A stretch of DNA of 28,054 bases from an uncultured Collinsella sp. (GTDB taxonomy: Bacteria; Actinomycetota; Coriobacteriia; Coriobacteriales; Coriobacteriaceae): assembly GCA_900549345.1 (NCBI GenBank), contig UROC01000016.1, positions 1-28,054 of the forward strand, read 5' to 3'. The notes below the pieces were generated by a model. That model was not told the DNA's origin. It ran no database searches and was given only the letters and a program-made list of their open reading frames with translations. Both the position numbers and the translations under genes were made by a program. Positions within the stretch are counted from its first letter, which is position 1, and the number at the start of each line of letters is the position of its first letter. Positions 17,243 to 23,357 of this stretch are shown one piece after another.

Positions 17243-17686
17243 TTAAGCCTCCAGCTCAATCTTCGTGGGGTTCTGGGCAGCATGCGGATGCTCGGCACCA
17301 GCGTAGACCTTAAGCTTGGTCATCTGGGCACGGCCGAGGGTGGTCTTGGGCAGCATACCGCGAACGGCGCGCTCGATGACCTTCTCCGGGTGCTTCTCCA
17401 TAGCCTGGCGGAAGCTCTCAGCCTTGAGGCCGCCGTTGTAGCCGCTGTGGCGATAATAGGTCTTCGTGTCGGCCTTGTTACCGGTAAGCTGGACCTTATC
17501 GGCGTTGATGACGACAACGAAGTCGCCGCAGTCGCTGTTGGGCGTGAACTGGGGCTTGTTCTTACCGCGCAGGATCATTGCGATCTGGGTGGCAAGACGG
17601 CCCAGGACAGCACCATCGGCGTCGACGAGAACCCAGTTGCGCTGGACCTCGCCCTGCTTGGCGTAGTGAGTCGATTTCGAAATCAC
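17243..17686 (-). CDS. rplM: 50S ribosomal protein L13 (uL13)
   Basis: Early-assembly large-subunit protein. The 147-residue product fits the family (about 142-147). Landmarks are WVLVDADGAVLGRLATQIA, HSGYNGGLK and AVRGMLPKTTLGR. The start is GTG (complement at 17684-17686), with GGAGG 7-8 nt upstream. Transcription starts from a strong promoter about 70-95 bp upstream and passes through a structured leader. The unit rplM-rpsI ends at the terminator at 16771-16813. Confidence 0.98.
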   Translation of the reverse strand: MISKSTHYAKQGEVQRNWVLVDADGAVLGRLATQIAMILRGKNKPQFTPNSDCGDFVVVINADKVQLTGNKADTKTYYRHSGYNGGLKAESFRQAMEKHPEKVIERAVRGMLPKTTLGRAQMTKLKVYAGAEHPHAAQNPTKIELEA

Positions 17687-17714
17687 TTAGACTCCTCCAT
17701 GTACAGTACGTGTT

Positions 17715-17746
17715 GTTACAGAGATTCACGGGGCTCTGCAAGTAAC
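17715..17746 (-). promoter_or_regulatory. Structured 5' leader of rplM (possible L13 leader)
   Basis: On the minus strand GTTAC-TTGC-AGAG pairs with CTCT-GTAAC around a 10-nt loop. This gives a bulged stem beginning at about the predicted transcription start and ending 29 nt before the GTG. Autoregulatory leaders upstream of rplM are known in Firmicutes (L13 leader). I infer a similar role from position and structure; the Firmicute consensus was not checked. Confidence 0.45.
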
Positions 17747-17752
17747 CCGTCC

Positions 17753-17780
17753 ATATTACCCCGCTCGCCGTACGAGTCAA
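17753..17780 (-). promoter_or_regulatory. Promoter of rplM-rpsI
   Basis: On the minus strand: -35 TTGACT (17775-17780), 16-nt spacer, -10 TAATAT (17753-17758). This is close to the vegetative sigma factor consensus and predicts a transcript starting near 17746, about 60 nt before the rplM GTG. Confidence 0.85.
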
Positions 17781-17880
17781 CAGGTATTTTGGCTCCGACC
17801 AGAGTTTCTGCACATGTCATCCACGAGCCGTGATTTTTCCAACTCTTTAGCTGTTGTCATTTTTTGAGGGTTCGCCGTCG

Positions 17881-18759
17881 CTAGCGCTCAACGAACTCTT
17901 GGATTTCCGCGAGCAGGCGCTTTGCCTCCTGACGGCCCTGGATATACAGGTCCAAAAGCTTTGCCGGATCGTGCTCGACATGGCCGACCTCGACCGGCTT
18001 TTGCGGAGCGACGACCAACGCGCGGCCATCGCGCTCATACTTCCACAGGTGCATGCGCTGGAGGTTATAGCGGTCGTGGCGCGTCTCGATAGCCTCGAGC
18101 AGATAGGGGTAGTCAGCATAACGGGCGCGCGCCGCCGGCAAAAACTCGTAGGGCTTTTTCTCATACGAGCGGTCCTGGGTGACGATGACGACCGCACGGT
18201 CGAAGCCCGCCTCCTCGAGCACATGCTCGATAGGAACCGAATCGGCCACGCCGCCGTCGACGTATTTGTGCCCGTCAATCTCGACCGGCGGCGTCACCAG
18301 CGGCAGCGACGTCGAGGCGCGCACGGCGTCGAGGTCGAGCACGGCGCTTTTGACCGGCAGGTAGGCAGCGGTTCCAAACAGCATGTCCGTCGCGACGGCG
18401 TACATCTCGATAGGGCTGGCGTCGAACGTCTCGTTATCAAAAGGATCCAGGCGGTCCTGGACGTCGTTGAAGATAAAGTCGTAACCCACGATGGAACCCG
18501 TGGACGCAAACGACGCGGCGCCCATGTAGCGGCTGTCGTTGCAGAAGGTCAAATTGACTCGGTTGGTGCGACCGATCTGGTGCGACTTGTAGTTGACGCC
18601 GTTGAGCGCACCGGCCGATACGCCATATACCGCCGGAATTTCGACACCGGCCTCCATGAGAACGTCGAGCACGCCGGCGGTAAACTGCCCACGAAAACTG
18701 CCACCCTCCAAGACGAGCGCGACCTTGCCGGCGTTCTTTGCCTTATCTTCTGCAGTCAT
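17881..18759 (-). CDS. Patatin-like phospholipase / esterase
   Basis: A 292-residue serine hydrolase of the patatin family, predicted to hydrolyse acyl esters of phospholipids or related lipids. The oxyanion-hole loop is GGSFRG (19-24), the nucleophile elbow GVSAG (46-50) has Ser48, and the catalytic dyad partner is Asp168 in VDGGVADSVP. No signal peptide is visible, so it is probably cytosolic or membrane-associated, like the YjjU/RssA-type bacterial patatins. AGGAGG precedes the ATG by 5 nt. It lies between the tandem repeat array and rplM and is read in the same direction as rplM. No terminator was seen after it. The substrate is unknown. Confidence 0.88.
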   Translation of the reverse strand: MTAEDKAKNAGKVALVLEGGSFRGQFTAGVLDVLMEAGVEIPAVYGVSAGALNGVNYKSHQIGRTNRVNLTFCNDSRYMGAASFASTGSIVGYDFIFNDVQDRLDPFDNETFDASPIEMYAVATDMLFGTAAYLPVKSAVLDLDAVRASTSLPLVTPPVEIDGHKYVDGGVADSVPIEHVLEEAGFDRAVVIVTQDRSYEKKPYEFLPAARARYADYPYLLEAIETRHDRYNLQRMHLWKYERDGRALVVAPQKPVEVGHVEHDPAKLLDLYIQGRQEAKRLLAEIQEFVER

Positions 18760-18824
18760 ATTGACCTCCTGCTGTTTCGTTTTGGCTTTCTTCTACCCAG
18801 TTTTGGAATGGAGGGCGCGCAGGT

Positions 18825-19058
18825 TTTTCGAGGCGGCAGGTGAAGCGGAAAGTGCGTCCCAGTTTGAGACGGGATTCCGGGATGCGCTTTCCGCTTGGAC
18901 CGTCATTGGGAAAGCGCGACCCGTTCTGAGCGCGGATTCCGGGATGCAGTTTCCGCTTGAGGCGTCTTCCGGAAAATGAATCCCATTCCGAGCTTAGATT
19001 CCGGGATGCGCTTTCCGCTTGAGCTGCCATTGGGAAAGCGTGTCCCGGTCTGAGTCAC
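18825..19058. repeat. 62-bp tandem repeat array, about 3.7 units
   Basis: The motif ATTCCGGGATG recurs at 18874, 18936 and 18998 (exact period 62), and ATTGGGAAAGCG recurs at 18905 and 19029 (two periods). Units are 70-85 percent alike by eye. In each unit, GCGGAAAG/GGGAAAGC near the start is complementary to CTTTCCGC near the end, so every unit can fold into a hairpin of roughly 16 bp. There are no unique spacers, so this is not CRISPR. It lies between the patatin gene start and the tmRNA terminator and is non-coding as far as I can see. Confidence 0.85.
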
Positions 19059-19091
19059 TGAGGCGTTTTCTTTACGCCCGCGCCCTGCATA

Positions 19092-19108
19092 GAGTTCGAT
19101 TCTCCGCG
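19092..19108 (+). repeat. Inverted 17-bp copy of the tmRNA T-arm
   Basis: GAGTTCGATTCTCCGCG is identical to the T-arm and following bases of tmRNA, which lie on the other strand at 19175-19191. It is 57 nt beyond the tmRNA 3' end and past its terminator. The extra stem pairs do not hold, so it is a fragment and not a tRNA gene. It has the same arrangement as 272-286 behind tRNA-Glu. Confidence 0.75.
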
Positions 19109-19123
19109 GTATCTGTAAGTAAT

Positions 19124-19155
19124 AAAAAAGCAGGTAGAGACACTTCTCTACCTGC
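19124..19155 (-). terminator. Rho-independent terminator of tmRNA
   Basis: On the minus strand GCAGGTAGAGA-AGTG-TCTCTACCTGC is a perfect 11-bp stem, followed by TTTTTTATT. It starts 11 nt after the CCA end of tmRNA. Confidence 0.95.
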
Positions 19156-19165
19156 CTGTAACTAT

Positions 19166-19529
19166 TGGTGGAGGCGCGGAGAATCGAACTCCGGTCCACG
19201 AAAGCCCCCTGATTGGCATCTCCAAGCTCAGTCGCTGGTTTAGTCTCGGACGCCTTGCGCGCAGCGACACGCTCGCGACGTCCTAACCGGTTCGGTCTTA
19301 GCCCGCGCCATACCGATTACGTGCGCAGGAGCATTCCCCTAAAATGACGTCGCGCCGGTGTCGGGGAAATCACCGGGTTGACGCGCCGCTATAAATTAAG
19401 CAGCGAGAGCCATAGGCTCAAAAGAAGAGTTGTTGTCAATTCAATTTGACGGTACCCCTGTTTAACGAGGCGAGGAGACCTCGGCTTGCTTCCTCTCTCA
19501 GAGCTATCGTGTCGAAACCAGTCGCCCCC
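19166..19529 (-). ncRNA. ssrA: Transfer-messenger RNA (tmRNA)
   Basis: Rescues stalled ribosomes by acting as alanyl-tRNA and then as mRNA for a degradation tag. The 364-nt RNA starts GGGGGCGACTGGTTTCGACA (5' end at 19529) and ends CGCCTCC-A-CCA (19166). These ends form the 7-bp acceptor stem with one G-U pair, and the T-arm is CGGAG-TTCGATT-CTCCG. The tag reading frame ends GAG CCT ATG GCT CTC GCT GCT TAA and gives a tag DNNSSFEPMALAA if the resume codon is GAC. A at -4 and U at -6 before that GAC fit the known resume context. Encoded CCA is present, and pseudoknot-like helices surround the frame. The boundaries rest on acceptor pairing and are good to a base or two. Confidence 0.96.
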
Positions 19530-19625
19530 GAATGTTGGGAAAGTCTGGATGGCATTGGGCACGAGCACCCAACACCCGTCGACTTTTCAAGGAACATGCG
19601 GGGCGAGCCCCGCTTGTGAAGTGTT

Positions 19626-19631
19626 ATCTTA
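19626..19631 (-). promoter_or_regulatory. Possible -10 element of tmRNA
   Basis: TAAGAT on the minus strand would start a transcript near 19619, leaving a leader of about 90 nt that contains the hairpins GCGGGGC-TC-GCCCCGC and TTGGG-N8-CCCAA. No good -35 element is present, so this is tentative. Confidence 0.3.
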
Positions 19632-19724
19632 CCACGTTCTGAAAGCGGACAGCTGTTCTATGCACGAGCTGTGAAGACCCCAATGTGCGCCGCACTTCGC
19701 ACTTTTGCTACCGATCGCGTCACG

Positions 19725-19730
19725 TATATT
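19725..19730 (+). promoter_or_regulatory. Possible -10 element of the 144-residue protein gene
   Basis: TATATT lies 36 nt before the ATG at 19767. The -35 region (CTTTTG at 17-nt spacing) is weak. The short inverted repeat GTGCG-N8-CGCAC lies just upstream. Confidence 0.35.
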
Positions 19731-19766
19731 TTCGCCAAGCAAAATTGACCCGTCGAAAGGACCGTT

Positions 19767-20201
19767 ATGGATACCAAGCAGCAACTCGTCAATGCCCTCG
19801 CAGGCCTGGGCTCAACCATTACCGAAGCTATGGATGTCATCGAAGGCTTTGTCCCCTGCGGACATCCCGCCCTCACGGTATCGAACGCACTCGTCGCGCT
19901 GGACGCTGACGATGATGCAGCTCTCGCCCAGCAGCTTGAGACCGTCGAGGGCTTTATCGACCACGTGAGCGAGAACCGCGGCGTGACCGCCTACCACGGC
20001 ATCGAGGTCGAGCTCGCGGGTCCCAAAGCCGATCTGCTCGCAGCAATCCGCGAGGTAGGCGCCCTTATGCAGACCGCAGGCGTCAAGAACACCCAGGTCA
20101 ACGAGTGGGTCTACCGCAGTCTGGCAGCACTCGACAGCTCCGACGAAAAGGCAGCCGAGCAGCTCGCAGAAAGTCCCGCCATCAAGGCCGAGCTTTTGTA
20201 A
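19767..20201 (+). CDS. Conserved-looking small protein, not recognised
   Basis: A 144-residue acidic, soluble, probably all-helical protein. Segments such as NALAGLGSTITEAMDVIEGF and the C-terminal AALDSSDEKAAEQLAESPAIKAEL look like amphipathic helices. A single cysteine sits in FVPCGHPAL near residue 31. There is no signal peptide, membrane span or known motif. A good ribosome-binding site (AAAGGA, 6 nt before ATG), C-ending codons like the housekeeping genes and a plausible -10 support it as a real gene. It lies divergent to tmRNA and convergent with the PIN-domain gene. I do not recognise the family and assign no function. Confidence 0.7.
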   Translation: MDTKQQLVNALAGLGSTITEAMDVIEGFVPCGHPALTVSNALVALDADDDAALAQQLETVEGFIDHVSENRGVTAYHGIEVELAGPKADLLAAIREVGALMQTAGVKNTQVNEWVYRSLAALDSSDEKAAEQLAESPAIKAELL

Positions 20202-20210
20202 ATAGCAGAC

Positions 20211-20247
20211 GCGGGTCCCTTGGCGCATCGTCGTCCAAGAGGCCCGC
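20211..20247. terminator. Hairpin between convergent genes
   Basis: GCGGGTCCCTTGG (20211-20223) pairs with CCAAGAGGCCCGC (20235-20247), with one mismatch and one G-U pair. It sits between the stop of the 144-residue protein gene and the stop of the PIN-domain gene, a position suited to a bidirectional terminator. No T-tract is present on either side. Confidence 0.5.
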
Positions 20248-20259
20248 AAACAGTTCGCG

Positions 20260-20754
20260 TTAACCGATTGCCACGCCACCACGTTCGGCCAAAGCCAGAA
20301 TCGGCATCATTTGGCGCGGGGTCTTTGCTGCAAGATCGGCATGTTCGAGCAGCTTGCGATCGTTGGTCACCAAGTAATCGACCTGCGCGCGCTTGCACGC
20401 GGCGAGCACCAAGTTGTCCTCGTAATCGCGATGGAGCGTCAGATATTTGTCGGCTAGCCACAGATCGGACGCATCAGCGGCCACGGCCGTGGCGTTTTCG
20501 GTCATGTTCCGAACAAACGCCAACGCCGCATCGCCAATTGCACGGGCAGATGCCTCGTCGATCGCTCCCCCGCTGGCAAGAACGCTACGCTTCAGCTCGT
20601 GTTGGACAACGTACAGCACGTCCTTGGCGATATGCACCGGAAAGAACATCAATGCCCCTGCCTCCGCCGCCTGCCCAATAAACGCACGCGCGGCAAGCGA
20701 CTCGGCATGGTCGACGCAAAACGAATCAACCCATACGTTAGCATCCAAATGCAA
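20260..20754 (-). CDS. PIN-domain protein (putative ribonuclease)
   Basis: PIN domains are metal-dependent RNases, often toxins of VapBC modules. From the chosen start, the product has 164 residues. It shows the first acidic residue in HLDANVWVD (Asp4), a central acidic pair in DYEDNLVLAACKRA and the final TNDRKLL block, in the usual PIN order. I prefer the TTG at 20754 because PIN proteins place the first Asp near residue 4-6. The open frame continues to a GTG at 20817, but that part encodes the hairpin of the ATPase terminator and looks unlike a protein. No small antitoxin gene is visible beside it, so it may be a solitary PIN RNase rather than a toxin. It follows the ATPase gene on the same strand. 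Confidence 0.7.
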   Translation of the reverse strand: MHLDANVWVDSFCVDHAESLAARAFIGQAAEAGALMFFPVHIAKDVLYVVQHELKRSVLASGGAIDEASARAIGDAALAFVRNMTENATAVAADASDLWLADKYLTLHRDYEDNLVLAACKRAQVDYLVTNDRKLLEHADLAAKTPRQMMPILALAERGGVAIG

Positions 20755-20796
20755 AAGACCTGCGCCCAGACGACACCGATGCCGTCTGGGCGCAGG
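20751..20796 (-). terminator. Terminator after the P-type ATPase gene, overlapping the PIN start
   Basis: On the minus strand CCTGCGCCCAGACG (20783-20796) pairs perfectly over 14 bp with its complement at 20759-20772 around a 10-nt loop. TCTTTTG follows. The T-run contains the TTG proposed as the PIN start, and the 3' arm ends in GCAGG, which could serve as its ribosome-binding site. Confidence 0.8.
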
Positions 20797-20822
20797 CCAG
20801 ATAACGTGGGCGAACACGTCTG

Positions 20823-22898
20823 CTAACGCAGGTAAGCCTTCGCGTTGCTCAGGCTGTAGGCAATCGTCGAGCCGTTGTGCAGCAGTGACGACGTCTGCGG
20901 GGTAATCGCGCCGGTAATACCCAATACCAACAGCGCCGAGTTGGTGAGCATCACCTTAGAGTAGGAGCTCGTCAGACGATCAATGAGGCCCTGGCTCATG
21001 CGGCGCAAACGCACGATCGCGGCCAGATCCGTGTCGGTCAGGATGATATCGGCGACCTCCTTGGCGATGTCGCTTCCGCCACCCATTGCCAGCCCCACGT
21101 CGGCCAAACCGAGTGCCGGCGAATCGTTGACGCCGTCGCCCACCATGGCAACGTGGCGCCCCTCACCCTTAATGCGCTCCACATAGGCGTACTTGTCCTC
21201 GGGCAGCAGCTCGGCCTTAAACTCGTCGACACCCGCCTCGCGCGCAATGCGCTCGGCCGTGCGCTCCGAATCGCCCGTGAGCATAACGACATGCTTGACG
21301 CCCAGCGCATGTAGGTCGGCGATGGCCTCACGGACGCCGGGCTTGAGCGGATCCTCGATGCCGAGCACGCCGACGACCTTGCCGTCGACCGCCAGATACA
21401 GCGGCGACAGGCCTTGCATCTGGAGCTCGATTTGCTCCTTGATGTCGGACTCGAGCTGCGCACCCTCGTCCTCAAATACAAAGTGCGCCGAACCGATAAT
21501 GGCGCGACGCCCCTCGATGGACGAAGCGATGCCGTGCGCCACGATGTACTCGACCGCGGCATGGCGCTCGCGGTGCTCGAGCCCGCGCTCGAGGGCGGCG
21601 TTGACCACGGCACGCGCCACCGGATGCGGGAAATGCTCCTCCAAGCAAGCGGAAAGGCGCAGGACCTCGTCCTTGCTCCAGCCATCTGTCGTCAGCACGC
21701 AAGCCAGGCGCGGCTGCGCCTCGGTAAGCGTGCCGGTCTTATCAAACACGATGGTGTCAGCCTTGGCAAACGACTCAAAGTACTTCGCGCCCTTGACCAT
21801 GACGCCCATCTTGGCGGCATCGCTCATGGCGGTCATGACGGCGACGGAACCCGTGAGCTTGAGTGCGCACGAGTAGTCGACCATCAGCGCCGCCGAGGTC
21901 TTGATAAGGCTGCGCGTGGTGAGCGCAACCAGGCCCGCGAGCAGGAAGTTCCACGGGACGATCTTGTTGGCGAGGTCCTCCATATGCGACTGGCCCTCGG
22001 ATTTGAGCGAGTCGGCCGTCTGCACGAGCGAGACGATCGAGCGCAGTTTGGTCTGCGCCGTGTTGGCGCGCACGCGCACCAAGATGCTGCCGTCTTCCAC
22101 GACGGTACCGGCGAACACGTCGTCGCCCACGCTGCGCTCAACGGCCAGCGGCTCGCCGGTCAGGGTCGCCTGGTTGACCATAGCGCTCCCCTGCTCGACG
22201 ACACCGTCGATGCAAATGGACATGCCAGTGCGCACGGCGACCAGATCGCCGGGCTCGAGCTCGGTCGCAGCAACGCTTACCTCGGTGTCACCGACGACCT
22301 TTTGCGCCTTGTCGGGTACATCGAGCAGCGAGTTGATGAGCTCGTTTTCGCTCATGGCGCGGGTGTAGTCCTCGAGCAGCTCGCCCACGTTGAGCAGGAA
22401 CATTGTCTGGCCCGCGGTGTCGACATCACGTTTGACGAACGAAATGCCGATGGCCGAAGCGTCGAGCACGGGAACGGTCAGGCGCGGCTGCGCCAGCTCA
22501 TGAAGGGCAGCGCGCAAAAATGCCATGTAACCGGCCACGACAAACACCGCACGCAGAGGCGTCGGCAAGAACCAGCGGCGCGCGTAGTGGGCGCCGACGA
22601 GTGTCGCCAGGTCCATAACGAGTTTGTGCTTGCGCGGCTCAAGCTGCATCACATAGCCCGACTTGGCATCGGCGATAGCTTGAGCATCGAGTGCGCCCAA
22701 GGCGTCGAGCACGCTCGCGCGACGTGGCTCGTCGTATTCGAGCGCCATCTGGCCAATACGGCCATAGACGCGCACCTTGCGCACGCCGTCGATGTCGCCG
22801 CCAAGCTTAAGAAGTGCATCGAGATCGCTCTCTGGCACAGGACCCGCCAATTGAAGACGGGTCCTGCCGGGGATCTCGCTAATAATCGAGAATCTCAT
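20823..22898 (-). CDS. P1B-type metal-transporting ATPase with atypical membrane motif
   Basis: The 691-residue protein has the full P-type ATPase core: TGEP (247-250, actuator), DKTGT (386-390, phosphorylated Asp386), HP (424-425, P1B hallmark), TGDS (541-544) and GDGVNDSPAL (588-597). The C-terminus NGSTIAYSLSNAK matches P1B ATPases. The N-terminus (1-60) looks like a degenerate HMA fold without the CxxC metal site. In the sixth membrane helix, the usual CPC/SPC/TPC is replaced by YSCALK (342-347), which lacks the proline. It likely exports a transition metal across the cytoplasmic membrane; which one cannot be told. The ATG is 18 nt after the small upstream membrane protein gene, forming one operon with a palindrome in front and a strong terminator behind. 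Confidence 0.9.
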   Translation of the reverse strand: MRFSIISEIPGRTRLQLAGPVPESDLDALLKLGGDIDGVRKVRVYGRIGQMALEYDEPRRASVLDALGALDAQAIADAKSGYVMQLEPRKHKLVMDLATLVGAHYARRWFLPTPLRAVFVVAGYMAFLRAALHELAQPRLTVPVLDASAIGISFVKRDVDTAGQTMFLLNVGELLEDYTRAMSENELINSLLDVPDKAQKVVGDTEVSVAATELEPGDLVAVRTGMSICIDGVVEQGSAMVNQATLTGEPLAVERSVGDDVFAGTVVEDGSILVRVRANTAQTKLRSIVSLVQTADSLKSEGQSHMEDLANKIVPWNFLLAGLVALTTRSLIKTSAALMVDYSCALKLTGSVAVMTAMSDAAKMGVMVKGAKYFESFAKADTIVFDKTGTLTEAQPRLACVLTTDGWSKDEVLRLSACLEEHFPHPVARAVVNAALERGLEHRERHAAVEYIVAHGIASSIEGRRAIIGSAHFVFEDEGAQLESDIKEQIELQMQGLSPLYLAVDGKVVGVLGIEDPLKPGVREAIADLHALGVKHVVMLTGDSERTAERIAREAGVDEFKAELLPEDKYAYVERIKGEGRHVAMVGDGVNDSPALGLADVGLAMGGGSDIAKEVADIILTDTDLAAIVRLRRMSQGLIDRLTSSYSKVMLTNSALLVLGITGAITPQTSSLLHNGSTIAYSLSNAKAYLR

Positions 22899-22916
22899 AG
22901 TTTGTGCCTGGGAGCG

Positions 22917-23162
22917 TTACTCGGCTGCCTCGTCAGCAGCGGCCTCGCTCTGGGTGATGTAGGCCGCCTCGGCAACCATGTCGTCGACATTAGCCTTGGC
23001 CTGCTCGACCATGTCCTGGTAGCCGTTCTTGATGCGCATGCCGCACGCGATACCCTGCACGCAGGCATTCTTTACCGGAGCGCTGGTGAGCAGCTTGATG
23101 CCGGCCGTACCGAGCAGAAAACCGCCACCGACAAGCAGGGTGTTAAACGTCGACTTCTTCAT
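22917..23162 (-). CDS. Small DUF6110-like membrane-anchored protein
   Basis: An 81-residue protein with a hydrophobic glycine-rich segment (residues about 7-25, LLVGGGFLLGTAGIKLL). Next come PVKNACVQGIACGMRIKNGYQ, with two cysteines (34 and 40), and an acidic helical tail. I recall this pattern as DUF6110 and recall that it often precedes P1B ATPases, but I did not check it. GGGAG lies 7 nt before the ATG at 23162; a frame extension to 23222 lacks a ribosome-binding site. It is the first gene of a two-gene unit with the ATPase (18-nt gap) and might assist the ATPase, for example as a membrane partner or metal handler (inference). Confidence 0.75.
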   Translation of the reverse strand: MKKSTFNTLLVGGGFLLGTAGIKLLTSAPVKNACVQGIACGMRIKNGYQDMVEQAKANVDDMVAEAAYITQSEAAADEAAE

Positions 23163-23270
23163 GTTGCTTCTCCCTTTTGCCGCATTGGACGCGGCATGGT
23201 GCCTCAGCACCCGAGTAAACAAGTTTGCTCGAGCACGCTTTTGAAATATCTCAATTTTATCTAACTATCT

Positions 23271-23290
23271 AGGTCAGCCATGGCTAACCT
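23271..23290. promoter_or_regulatory. Palindromic operator candidate, site 1
   Basis: A 20-bp palindrome with half-sites AGGTCAGCCA and TGGCTAACCT (one mismatch), 108 bp upstream of the DUF6110-like gene start on the minus strand. A T/A-rich possible -10 (TAAAAT on the minus strand, 23254-23259) lies just downstream, so the site would overlap the -35/spacer region. It shares GTNAGCCATGGCTNAC with site 2 at 26996-27013. The half-site AGGTTAG resembles DtxR/IdeR boxes, but the spacing is wider. Confidence 0.6.
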
Positions 23291-23331
23291 TTTGAAAATT
23301 AACGATGCGGAGTAATCGATTGCCAATGTGA

Positions 23332-23350
23332 CAAAGGGACTGTCCCTTTG
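23332..23350. repeat. Hairpin CAAAGGGAC-T-GTCCCTTTG
   Basis: Perfect 9-bp arms around one base lie 7 nt after the stop of the second ABC gene (minus strand). This could end the ABC transcript, although no T-run follows. It could also be a dispersed repeat of the genome. Confidence 0.6.
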
Positions 23351-23357
23351 CCCCTTC

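Noticed and set aside
18825..19058. CRISPR array
   Set aside because: The repeats are contiguous 62-bp units without unique spacers, and no cas genes are present.
20260..20817. VapBC toxin-antitoxin pair
   Set aside because: Only the PIN protein is visible; no small antitoxin gene with a DNA-binding fold lies beside it.
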